A DNA stretch of 64,000 bases from Effrenium voratum. Its lineage: Eukaryota; Sar; Dinophyceae; Suessiales; Symbiodiniaceae. Position 1 is the stretch's first letter, and each line of letters starts with the position of its first letter. Below are positions 48,301 to 55,599 of the stretch, piece after piece. The notes below the pieces were generated by a model. The model saw nothing but the letters and a program-made list of their open reading frames with translations, was not told the origin of the DNA and did not search any database. The stretch covers positions 1 to 64,000 of the forward strand of contig CAUJNA010001604.1 of assembly GCA_963377175.1 (NCBI GenBank). The letters are read 5' to 3'. The position numbers and the translations under genes are program-made.

Positions 48301-49203
48301 AAGAAAATTCATAGAGCAATTAAATTTGAACAAAAAGAAGTTTTAAAACCTTACATTGAGTTTAACACTGAGAAGAGGAAGAATGCTAGAAATGATTTTG
48401 AGAAAGATGTTTACAAATTGATGAACAATGCCATATTTGGAAAAACAATGGAGGATAAAAGGAAACATTTAGATTTTGAGGTTGTGAGTGATGAAACTAG
48501 ATATATGAAGTGTGTAAGTAATCCTAACTTCAAACATAGTCATATCATTAATGAAAATTTGGTTGGAGTTGAAAAGCAAAAAACAAAGTTGAAACTAGAC
48601 AAACCTATATTTATTGGGATGAGTATTTTAGATTTGAGTAAGCAACACATGTATAAATTTTATTATGACGTTATGAAGCCTAAATATGGAGATAATATTA
48701 AAATGGTATATACTGATACTGATAGTTTTGTATTTCATACTAAAACCAATGACATTTATGAAGACCTGAATACAATTAAAAAAGAATTAGATTTTTCAGA
48801 TTATCCTAAGGAACATAAATGTTATGATGAGAATAACAAGAAAGTATTAGGTAAATTTAAGGATGAATTAAAAAGTAAAATAATAACAGGGTTTATAGCT
48901 CTTCGTCCTAAATGCTATGCTTACTCAGTTTATGGTGATGATAAAAAATATAAGAAATGTAAGGGCATAGCAAAAGGCACAGTAAGACGTCAAATGAAAT
49001 ATGAAGAGTTTGAGACGGTTTTAAAAACTAATGAGGTTATACATAAGTCATTTAATAGTATTAGAAGTAAAAACCACAGAATTTTTAGTATAACAACTAA
49101 AAAAATTGCTCTTAGTAGTTATGAAAACAAAAAATATTGGACAGATAGTGTAAACTCACTTGCTTATGGCCATTATAAAATAAATTCTTTGAAAACGACT
49201 TAA
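45382..49203 (+). CDS. Protein-primed family B DNA polymerase
   Basis: 1273 codons. The N-terminal region includes CINIKNQDDKCFKYSI (conserved in Polinton polymerases) and a Cys2 finger (YFCKYCNHGF, near 365-372). Exonuclease motifs: Exo I YADFECL (421-427), Exo II FHNMKNYDG (Asn584, Asp589), Exo III YLKTD (749-753). Between Exo I and II, CFICGDKF and DHCHFTGKYRG (526-560) form an endonuclease VII-like zinc site. Polymerase motifs: A YFDANNLYG (Asp850), B KLMNNAIFG (1012-1020), C YTDTDS (1110-1115), KxY-type RPKCYAY (1175-1181). All catalytic residues are present, so it should replicate the linear genome from protein-primed ends. A GC-rich palindromic insert encodes residues near 503-512. Confidence 0.96.
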   Translation: MNRDLPPDENTKIVKYLLKENLGEYKVNNKGKKLKTIIIGNNQYRYNPEKPISNRLSKRLEAVKKTNDYKANQIRERVGARTVLKHAIKKKAVITEERSAFRAYANAYTISNIHLKELNGLTYFNYQFDKLNEYLKENRGMKLNATINMKVMNLFDEERNVTVRTRSYTIVNEEDLRNALKRMRPDVETRILDMALYQSGLIISNINNIHIMYNKYNPTRAGKYIELPEWIKKKKACINIKNQDDKCFKYSIECGYCKICDKAHPEKMFHYKKIASDLIFDGVSFPANNNDIDIFEENNKSISINVYEIDDNEQIVISRKLKNKDASFHLDLLRVDEEDCSHYVYIKSLSRLINNQKSNHNGKSYFCKYCNHGFRNEELLNKHYDSGCMEVEGQQIVMPKPYEKVSFKHHFKKLRCPFVVYADFECLTEELKKPDEDEDKNTFSYQEHKPCGFMLNMVNAVDNTNYEFMYRGKDAVDVFCQKLNEIRTEVKEKMGENKKIDMTLGRASRDYATDEDKEDFKNAKNCFICGDKFRMNYKNAKEAEKYRKVRDHCHFTGKYRGCAHSVCNLNFCNRYFKIPVFFHNMKNYDGHLIIQNADKLSNNNKIGVIAQNSEKFINISFESLSVKDTFGFLTASLDKLVSMSKYDNTDEEDKSKWLLRENWKDNFRFSSKNDVIKSEKCLDLLTDKGVYPYDYMNSFDKFDDEQLPSKDDFYSQLSEEGISVNDYERAKIIWKHFDIKNMGEYHDLYLKTDVLLLTDIFENFRDVCMKYYGLDPAYYYTLPNFAFDAMLKMTGVEIDLIYDQEMYEMIEAGLRGGMCMVSTKKVEANNKYMGEEYDKNKESSYINYFDANNLYGLSMIQKLPYKNLKWDDTLKEEDIINYKNNNIGYILEVDLEYSKELHDLHNDYPMAPEVMNVKADMLSDKQIEIYEFLNHKKPTDEKTNKLVLNLNDKEKYVIHIRTLQFYLKQGLKLKKIHRAIKFEQKEVLKPYIEFNTEKRKNARNDFEKDVYKLMNNAIFGKTMEDKRKHLDFEVVSDETRYMKCVSNPNFKHSHIINENLVGVEKQKTKLKLDKPIFIGMSILDLSKQHMYKFYYDVMKPKYGDNIKMVYTDTDSFVFHTKTNDIYEDLNTIKKELDFSDYPKEHKCYDENNKKVLGKFKDELKSKIITGFIALRPKCYAYSVYGDDKKYKKCKGIAKGTVRRQMKYEEFETVLKTNEVIHKSFNSIRSKNHRIFSITTKKIALSSYENKKYWTDSVNSLAYGHYKINSLKTT
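46887..46919 (+). repeat. GC-rich palindromic coding repeat, type 2, copy 2
   Basis: 33 bp inside the polymerase gene, GACGCTCGGCAGAGCCTCGC then GTGACTACGCGAC, with GCTC/GAGC and CGCGT/ACGCG hairpins. It encodes TLGRASRDYAT in the linker before the zinc site. Confidence 0.65.
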
Positions 49204-49205
49204 AG
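49200..49205 (+). promoter_or_regulatory. TTAAAG early-type promoter box
   Basis: CTTAAAGAAATATTGACTT overlaps the polymerase stop and precedes the ATG at 49236 by 36 nt. A 14-bp palindrome CTTAATATATTAAG follows it. Confidence 0.6.
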
Positions 49206-49235
49206 AAATATTGACTTAATATATTAAGAGGAAAA

Positions 49236-49889
49236 ATGACACTGTTTAATTATAGTAAGTGTGAATGTTGTAATAATAAAAAGAATGATATTAATTTTAC
49301 ATTGTATAACTTATTACCTGCTAATCTGTGTAATAAAATAAGTGAATATGATGTATATTGTAATCAATGCTGTATAACAAGAGACCTTGAAAAGTTGTTT
49401 GTTGAAGAATATAAGGATAAGGGATATACAAAGTTTCAATTAAAATTGAAATTCTTTATGAAATATCGCAAAAGATTTCCTGTATATTTTTGTCATAAAA
49501 TTGATAGAGAGTCATTTGAAAAAGAAATTGATGAGTTTTTTAATAATAAAGATTTGATTAAAAGGTTTGGAGGAGAACTAAGCATTAAACCATATAAATC
49601 ATTTGCTAAAGAATTTAGTGATTTGTTTGAAGAGATTGATTGGCATTTATTAAGCAAAGATAAAATAAACAAGGTCTTGAATGAATTTAGAATAACTAAA
49701 TATCATGTATGGTATTACTACAACACTAAATATAAAGTATGTCTATTGCTGTATTTATTCTTTTGGGAATATATTTATTCGAAAAGACAATATCAAATAT
49801 ATAGACATTATGATATTGATAAATATGTAGATTACATATTTGAAGACATATTGCCTGACTGTTATCTTAAATCCTTAATTCTTAATTGA
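49236..49889 (+). CDS. TIR-proximal Cys-rich protein (217 codons)
   Basis: MTLFNYSKCECC at the start, with a second Cys pair YCNQCC near residue 45-50, so a four-Cys zinc site is likely. The rest is rich in aromatic residues and Lys (FQLKLKFFMKYRKRFPVYF; WYYYNTKYKVCLLLYLFFWEYIY). A decayed paralogue with the same MTLF start and Cys layout is at 52179-52833 in the older element. The gene is therefore conserved at the right end of this element group. Outward orientation and leader match the gene at 28873-29295. Function unknown; an early regulator or replication accessory is plausible. Confidence 0.75.
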   Translation: MTLFNYSKCECCNNKKNDINFTLYNLLPANLCNKISEYDVYCNQCCITRDLEKLFVEEYKDKGYTKFQLKLKFFMKYRKRFPVYFCHKIDRESFEKEIDEFFNNKDLIKRFGGELSIKPYKSFAKEFSDLFEEIDWHLLSKDKINKVLNEFRITKYHVWYYYNTKYKVCLLLYLFFWEYIYSKRQYQIYRHYDIDKYVDYIFEDILPDCYLKSLILN

Positions 49890-49902
49890 AATATAATTAT
49901 CA

Positions 49903-50334
49903 CATGTAAAATATTATATGTTATAATTGTAATATATTTATCGTTTGTAAAGATTGAATTATTATAATTTGCTTATCTCTTTCAAAGTGCGTTGTTTAGA
50001 CTTGGCATGCTTCTTCAATTTTTTCGTGCTTTGGCTGTTTGTTTTTGTTTTGTTTGATGCTCTTGTGATATTTTTTGTTGGTATGTTGCTTTGTTTTTGT
50101 TGATGTGTGTTTTTGAGTTTGGGTTCTTTGATGATTTAGAGTGTTGCTGTTTTGTTGGTATGCTTGTTTGAATTATTTAATGTTGCATGCTGTGATTAAA
50201 TATTTTTGTTGCTGGTTGTGATTATTTATTTTGTTTGCTTGTTGTTCTGGATTTTGTTTTCTGTTTGTTGTGTTGCTGTTGGAGAAAAAATAGTAGAAAG
50301 AATAATTCTTTGAATTCTCCTTTTACTATTTTTT
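49903..50334 (-). repeat. Right terminal inverted repeat
   Basis: 432 bp, inverted partner of 28411-28843, ending TACTATTTTTT before GGGGG. No gene inside; T/G-rich on the plus strand. Confidence 0.95.
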
Positions 50335-50339
50335 GGGGG
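50335..50339. repeat. Target-site duplication, right copy
   Basis: GGGGG directly after the terminal repeat, matching 28406-28410. Confidence 0.9.
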
Positions 50340-50440
50340 AACTCCACGTGGGGCGAACTGCCGTCCCACATCGGTGGAGGTGCGTCCTTGCCATAGGAGA
50401 CCTTCTGCGTCTCCTCCGTCTTCTCAGAGGCACCGGCCAT
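50335..50440 (-). pseudogene. copia gag, N-terminal part split off by the virus
   Basis: On the minus strand from ATG at 50440: MAGASEKTEETQKVSYGKD, then MWDGSSPHVEFP, at which point the frame runs into the terminal repeat. If the virus and one GGGGG are removed, EFP continues directly as RYERDVKLW at 28410 downward with no frame loss. The upstream leader on the minus strand carries TGGTAGCGG (about 50494), the same primer-site core as in the element at 15117. The presumed LTR would lie between there and 50598. Confidence 0.85.
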
Positions 50441-50598
50441 GGCGACCTAACCCCGGTTTCAGAACTGAGGCCCCGCTACCACTGAGCAACTTTTGCTCAG
50501 CGCATCGCGGGGCTCCTTGCCCACTCCCAAGCCGGAATGGCTATCCGAAAAGCACTGCACATGACGATTCAGGGGTGGGGGCCTCTGGTTTGTTTCAC
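50441..50598 (-). other. 5' leader and probable short LTR of the split copia element
   Basis: The putative primer-binding site TGGTAGCGGGGC is near 50483-50494 on the minus strand. Outside it are about 105 bp beginning GTGAAACAAACC at the junction. AAAAT occurs at both junctions (25820-25824 and 50599-50603) and could be a target duplication, although the AT-rich context makes this weak. Confidence 0.4.
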
Positions 50599-51165
50599 AA
50601 AATTTGAGATATAGAATAACAAAGATTGAAAATGACGAATTAGGAAAGCAAATAACATTGCATAGAAAATGAAGAAGATAAGTTATGTTATTCGAACCTG
50701 TTGTTGATGCTAATTTCATATATTCATACTGTGCAACATGCCACTCATCACAGGAGCAAGTGTGAAAGAAAGCATGACAATTCATGAATGGAATTTACCA
50801 TCTGTAAATCGCGAGTGGCTTTGGACTTCTATTACACGTTGTGTTGAGTTTAGAAAAAGTCAGATTTTTCAAAAATGATGACTTTGAAAAACAATTGAAT
50901 AAACATATGATAATGATATACTTTAATAATACATTTGAAAATTTTAAAAAAATACAGGAACGGAAAGCAAAGAGAGAAATCAATGAAAAGGAGTACATAA
51001 CTGCCGAATGGTTCTCGGATAATTTCAAGAACAGATGCCAGAAGTGTAATACTCCATTTAATTTTGAAATCAAGCATAGCAAATTATGTAGCAACTTTAC
51101 CGCACAAAGGCTTTGTAATGATACCAGCCATGAAATAGATAATTGCGTCCGTTAGTGCTACTATT
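50599..51165 (+). pseudogene. Viral SF1 helicase, C-terminal part fused to HNH-like zinc domain
   Basis: Continuation of the helicase at 25050-25824. One frame gives NLRYRITKIENDELGKQ. After frame changes, FIYSYCATCHSSQ and TIHEWNLPSVNREWLWTSIT, followed by RCVEFRK, match motifs V and VI (the R-E-W-L-x-x-x-x-T-R type). The frame 50841-51155 then reads a charged helix and NRCQKCNTPFNFE, then FTAQRLCNDTSHEIDNCV, a Cys/His arrangement like HNH-type zinc domains. A TAG stop replaces the codon before CYYCIVSAH, removing the last Cys pair. Several stops and shifts make it inactive. Confidence 0.75.
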
Positions 51166-51225
51166 GTATCGTATCCGCCCATTAAGATTTTTAATATTTT
51201 TAATTTTTAAAATATTAATTCATTA

Positions 51226-52121
51226 TATGGATAAACAAAAAAAAGTAGTGATACTTATTATGATAAAAGCGGATATGGAAGTAAAGCTATAACTTTACAA
51301 GATGCAAGAAGGAAGGACCAAACAATTACTATGAGTGATGTAAATGAATTCTTTAAAAATAACATCGAAGAGATTAGAAAACAACGAGGTCAAAACAGTT
51401 TTGTTCCGCATGCTTACTGGGAATTCCAGTTAGATTTGTTTTTCATTTCAATGAATGGTTTGGAAAATCAAAAGTTCAGAGTTGGATTGATATTAATTGA
51501 TATATTCAGTAAATATGCTACTGTCATACCTATTGCGAGTAAACAACCTGCTGATGTATTAGCTGGAATTAATGGAAGGATTAAAAAAGATGGATGGTAA
51601 GCCTAAATTAATATACAGCGACGAAGAAGGCAGTTTGTTTAGTTCTACCGTTGCAGATTATTTGAAAGAGGAGAAAATTGAATTACACACTACACGGGGT
51701 CATCCTGCTTTTGGAGAAAGATTCATAAGGACATTTAATGATATGCTTTTCAAAAGAGTCGATGCGGATGAGAAGAAAGATAAAAATAATATTCAATGGA
51801 CTGACTACATATTTGAAATCTTATTAACTTATAATAATAGATTGGTAAGTTCTACTACGAAAAGGACACCATTAGAAGCAAGGAAGAAAAAGAATGAGTT
51901 TGAAGTGGAATGCCAGAAAATCACGTGTTTATCCTGATTTAGATTTTGGAGATAAGGTTAAGATTATGAGGAAAAAAGGAATCAGTGAAAAAGAACGCAC
52001 GAGCCACTGGTTAAAGTCAGTCCATACAGTGGAGAAGATAAAAACTAATTTTGGTCAAAAATATTGTTCTGTTAGTGCTTATCCAAAATTATTATTGAGA
52101 CATGAAATGTTAAAAATATAG
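51226..52121 (+). pseudogene. Retroviral-type integrase, frameshifted
   Basis: Three overlapping frames (51226/51331-51600, 51572-51937, 51894-52121) together give an rve integrase. YWEFQLDLFF has the first Asp, LIDIFSKYATVIPI follows, LIYSDEEGSLF has the second Asp and GHPAFGERFIRTF the Glu. TDYIFEILLTYNNRL and the C-terminal KVKIMRKKG are as in the intact copy at 44298. The two proteins share layout but differ widely. Two single-base shifts break it. It belongs to the older element. Confidence 0.85.
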
Positions 52122-52144
52122 TTTTTGGACTAAATAAAAGGGGT

Positions 52145-52150
52145 TTAAAG
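52145..52150 (+). promoter_or_regulatory. TTAAAG early-type box in the older element
   Basis: GTTTAAAGACATATTGCCTA, 34 nt before the ATG at 52179. It matches the box before the paralogous gene at 49236. Confidence 0.5.
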
Positions 52151-52178
52151 ACATATTGCCTATATATATAGTGAGATA

Positions 52179-52833
52179 ATGACACTGTTTACTTATGACA
52201 ACTGTAAATGTAGAAAGATTAACAATAAGAATGTTGTAGCATTGGCAAATATATTGCCTGTTAATATGTGTAAAACTATTGGTGAATATAGTAATATTAG
52301 ATGTGATAAATGTAGATTCTTATTATTAAAAGAGCAAGAGTTTATGAAAAATCAAGATATGCCCGATGAAGGATTGGACAAAGCAGAATTTCAATTAATG
52401 TGTCTTAAACAAATGCTTAACAATGATATTACACATCTAACAGAACAACATTATGACATGACACAATATAGAAAAAGCATTGACAGAATATTTGGTCAAG
52501 AAGAGGTTACAGAAAGATTTAAGAATAGAAAAATGTATTACCAAGCAATGAAATCATTTTGTAAGAGCGATGATGATAGTGTTAGCAAGTTTTAGAAATT
52601 GCCTCAAAATTGATGATTTAAAATTTTGGAAACATCGCGGCACATTCTTTCCACATCTAGACAGTTATTGGACTTATAGAAATCAAAACTTTTATATGAG
52701 AAATGTATTAACCGATTTAATTGAAATTTACAAAAACGGATTAATAAAAGGTTATGAAGACTATTGTTGTGCGAAAAGCTTAATTACATATTCTAATCAT
52801 ATAGTTATTGTAGTTCAATTTGGAAGATATTAG
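52179..52833 (+). pseudogene. Decayed paralogue of the TIR-proximal Cys-rich protein
   Basis: The first frame (52179-52595) begins MTLFTYDNCKC, then LPVNMCKTIGEYSNIRCDKC, the same Cys layout as the 217-codon protein at 49236. After a frame change near 52580 the second frame (to 52833) continues FWKHRGTFFPHLDSYWTYRN and a tail of similar length. One indel splits it. The order integrase then this gene mimics the right side of the intact virus, but no polymerase lies between. Confidence 0.7.
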
Positions 52834-53082
52834 TTAATCAGATTTCTTACATATATCTTACATTTTTAAATTGTAAGATTTATGTTACATCTCTTTGAAA
52901 AGTTCTTTGGAATGTTGACGTTGGTGTTGCTTTGGAATGTTCTTTGTTATGATCCTTGTTTGTTTTTTGGTTATCTTCTTTGTTGTTGGGTGTTTTTTTG
53001 GATAAGGGGGCTTCAACATATCTCATGTTATGGATTATGTCGTGAAACTATTTAAAGAACTGGTCTTTTACTATGGTAGGAG
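52834..53082 (+). other. Spacer before a zinc-finger gene
   Basis: AT/GT-rich. CTTACATATATC... and TAAGATTTATGTTAC form an imperfect inverted repeat near 52848-52890. A TTAAAG box lies at 53052-53057, 31 nt before the next ATG. Confidence 0.4.
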
Positions 53083-53454
53083 ATGAGTGAAGAAATGAAA
53101 ACTTGTAAGCAATGTGGTAATACTTATTCATCTGATTTGTTCAGTAAAAAGGTGCGGATTTGTAATTACTGTCGTGAGCAAAATAGTATCAAACAGGCAG
53201 AAACCAAAAAGCGATGGCGATTAAACAATGCTGACAAAGTGGCAGAGACACAGCGCAGATACAGAGAAAATAACCCTGACCAAATAAAGGAAAAGAATAG
53301 GACACACAGAGAGAGCGAAGCAGGGAAAGCAACAATACAAGCAAACAGGCAAAAAGTGTATCACTGTGAATTGTGCGATTGTGACATTGAAAGAGAGAAG
53401 AAGTCTCAACATGAGAAATCTAGGAATCATCAATATGTTTACAGAAAAGTTTGA
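53083..53454 (+). CDS. Double zinc-motif protein of the older element
   Basis: 123 codons. CKQCGNTY and CNYCREQN form one four-Cys site (residues 7-30). A basic helix follows (KRWRLNNADKVAETQRRYREN), then YHCELCDCDIEREKKSQHEK with SRNH, a C2H2-like finger. In the neighbouring frame (about 53447-53610) a further Cys-rich piece continues, with WFRCLKCKNN, a WCDH motif and HIEDCCEVD, so an indel may have shortened the gene. Such Cys4-plus-basic-helix proteins are frequent in giant viruses. Function unknown, perhaps DNA binding. Confidence 0.6.
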   Translation: MSEEMKTCKQCGNTYSSDLFSKKVRICNYCREQNSIKQAETKKRWRLNNADKVAETQRRYRENNPDQIKEKNRTHRESEAGKATIQANRQKVYHCELCDCDIEREKKSQHEKSRNHQYVYRKV

Positions 53455-53689
53455 ATGGTGAAAAACTCGAACGAGCGGATAGAAAAGAAATTGAAAATGG
53501 TGTGCTGTGGTTTAGATGTTTAAAATGCAAGAATAATGCAATTTATTATTATTGGTGCGACCATGTTTCCAGTGAAAAACATATCGAGGACTGTTGCGAG
53601 GTTGATTGAAATAGTTTAGGCTATTCTGTAACATGAATAACTTAAAACATTTTATGAATGATTTTGAACATTTTGGGAAGTGGATTGAT

Positions 53690-54030
53690 TATATGCTGGT
53701 GTGGTGAGGGTAGCAAATGATGAGGTGGTTTGGAGCCCTACTCTTGCTAACCCCTCCCTTTTTTGGCCCGGCCCCTTGCGCCCTACCCCGCCTACTATTT
53801 GCAGGGGTCAAAGCTGCCTTGCTGCACGCGGTGTGCCATTGCGGCGCGCACGACGTTGTTTGTTGCCGGCGGAGCAACCCCCCGCTCCCAGCACCCCAGC
53901 ACATCATTGAGACTGTGGCGGACGGCGGCAATCAAACCGCAGAGCCAAAAGGCCCAGCGCTGAAGTGGGACACGACCCCCGACAGGGCGGGAATCGAACC
54001 GCAAAGGCTCTGGAGCTGGCACCCAAAACA
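53690..54030. other. Return to GC-rich host sequence
   Basis: Composition shifts within about 60 bp at 53690-53750. A GGGAATCGAACC word (minus-strand GGTTCGATTCCC) near 53988 resembles a tRNA B box, but no A box or cloverleaf was seen. Confidence 0.5.
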
Positions 54031-54260
54031 CCCCGCCAGGCGCCAAAAACGCCCCGGTGCCCAAAACACCAACCACACCCATCGGGCGCCAAAAACACCC
54101 GCCCGCCTCCCTGGCAGCAGGCGCCCAAAACACTGACTAGACACCAAAAACACCGGGAAGATAAAAACAGACCCCCAAAACACCCGGCACCCAAACCATC
54201 CCAAAAAGCACTCCTGACCACAGAAACACCGAAACAGGAGCTAAAAACACCCTACCCTAG
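54030..54260 (-). repeat. GC-rich minisatellite with CCAAAAACACC words
   Basis: About ten irregular copies of GCCAAAAACACC or CCCAAAACACC. It is the reverse complement of the family at 14740-15000. Confidence 0.6.
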
Positions 54261-54479
54261 AGCAAGCGCAAGCAAGCAGCCCAAGATGACAAGAGCACAA
54301 ACAGTGAGGATCAATGCAATCGGGTTCGCAGCAAGAGATGGAACAAGTATCGAAGCACGTGAGAGAATGCTCCTGAAACCCTCACGGCGCGACGTTAGCG
54401 CAAGGCATGAGGAGTGAAACGCAACAAGCGAAGGATCAGATCGTTTACGCACAAATAGACAGCGACAAATCTGTTAGCA

Positions 54480-55434
54480 ATGTGGGCTCAGCATGGCTGC
54501 ATCGCGTGCCCCCACACATGCAAGCGAGCGAGAGCTATGGCTTTGCCAAAGGCGTTTCGAGGACTGAGGCGACTGAGGCGACTGAGGCGACTGAGGCGAC
54601 TGAGGTGACTGAGGCCTGTGCCCAAAACCACAGGGAAGGCGACGCGAGCTTGTTGACTCCAAGAAGGGTTTCGCGCTTGCGCCACTTGTGCTTGTGCCAC
54701 TTGTCCCTCGTTGCCGAAGTCTCTGTAGGCCCGCGCCAGCTCGGCCATGTTGCCCCTGCCCGTGTTCGCGTTGCCCATGAGCTCCACTTGGCGGTGGTAG
54801 GCCCAGAAGAGAAGCCCTGCAAGGCCGCAGAAGGCAGCGGGGGCCGCGTAGAAGGCGAGGCGTTGGCCGAGGCCACTCCGCGGCCCGAAATTCGTAAAGG
54901 GCACCAGGACCACCGGCACCAGCCCCCCGCTCACAAAGCCCAGCTGCACCCAGCTCCGTCCTCGCCCGCTCCTGGCACAACTCACTTCTTCCTCCGGTCT
55001 TTCCGGTCTTTCCGGTCTTTCCCATTTTCCCCTCAGCTTCCCCCAAGCTTCCCCTCTCACTGCCCACTCCTGAGCTTGGAAGCCAGTGACAAGCTGGTGT
55101 TCAGCATCATCACATTCAGGAAGGCTTGGATGCAGCCCAGCGTCAGCATGCTGAACTCGTCCTCTGGGAATGCCATCATCAAGTCCACCACTGCAAGCAT
55201 GAAGGCGCTCACAACCAGGCGGACAAACATGGACTTGTGAATCTGCAGCTTCCGATCCATCCAAGGACCAAGTCGCGGCATGATCACCAGCATAGCCACG
55301 GCAACGCAGTTCCCGACCAGCATCTCCTTGGCGAAGAAGCTGCGGTCTTTGCATCGATCGATGATGAAGCCCATGGAGCAGTAGAAGGAAGTAAAGGAAA
55401 CACCAGGTACTGCCCCCAGCAGCCCGGAAAGCAA
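54480..55434 (-). CDS. Possible host membrane protein, exon pieces
   Basis: The minus-strand frame 55057-55434 reads MLSGLLGAVPGVSFTSFYCSMGFIIDRC, a polar loop (PRLGPWMDRKLQIHKSMF) and VRLVVSAFMLAVVDLMMAFPE, FSMLTLGCIQAFLNVMMLNT. This suggests four membrane helices with a cytosolic loop. A second frame nearer 54490-55067 has PVVLVPFTNFGPRSGLGQRLAFYAAPAAFCGLAGLLFWAYH. Both could be exons of one transporter-like gene. No signature proves the family. It lies head-to-tail with the MFS gene upstream and might be its continuation. Tandem GACTGAGGC repeats interrupt the end. Confidence 0.4.
54566..54618. repeat. GACTGAGGC 9-bp tandem repeat
   Basis: Six copies, one with a single change (GACTGAGGT). 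A short minisatellite. Confidence 0.9.
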
Positions 55435-55599
55435 AGACAGCTCAATAGCAGCACCTGACGCGAAGCAAACTCAGAAGCTGCAAGTCAGCAATCACTGCCA
55501 AACACAATGTGCATATTTATGCATATATTGTGCATGTATACAGAGCTTTTCACATGCACATGCTTGGAGAATTGGTAGCCAGGATGCCAAGGGTGCCGT

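Larger units (their letters stand above)
28411..50334. mobile_element. Polinton / Polinton-like virus, nearly intact, 21.9 kb
   Basis: Bounded by inverted repeats of 433 and 432 bp and by a 5-bp direct GGGGG duplication. AT-rich throughout, against GC-rich flanks. It carries the hallmark set of integrase, protein-primed DNA polymerase B, packaging ATPase, major capsid protein and penton-like protein, plus fibre, lipase, methyltransferase and about 15 small proteins. Genes run leftward from 28.9 to 32.4 kb, rightward to 33.7, leftward from 33.8 to 39.6 and rightward to 49.9 kb. Most frames are open; two short genes show homopolymer-associated frameshifts. An adenovirus-type protease was not found. 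Confidence 0.93.

Noticed and set aside
25820..50603. AAAAT at both copia/helicase junctions as a proven target duplication
   Set aside because: A five-base A/T word is too likely by chance in this AT-rich DNA, and the fragment lacks its 3' part, so I kept it only as a weak hint.
53975..54010. tRNA gene on the minus strand (GGTTCGATTCCC)
   Set aside because: Only a B-box-like word; no A box, anticodon arm or acceptor pairing could be drawn.
54488..55354. Single 288-codon gene on the minus strand
   Set aside because: Part of it is encoded by the GACTGAGGC tandem repeat, and it overlaps a better hydrophobic frame; treated only as possible exons.
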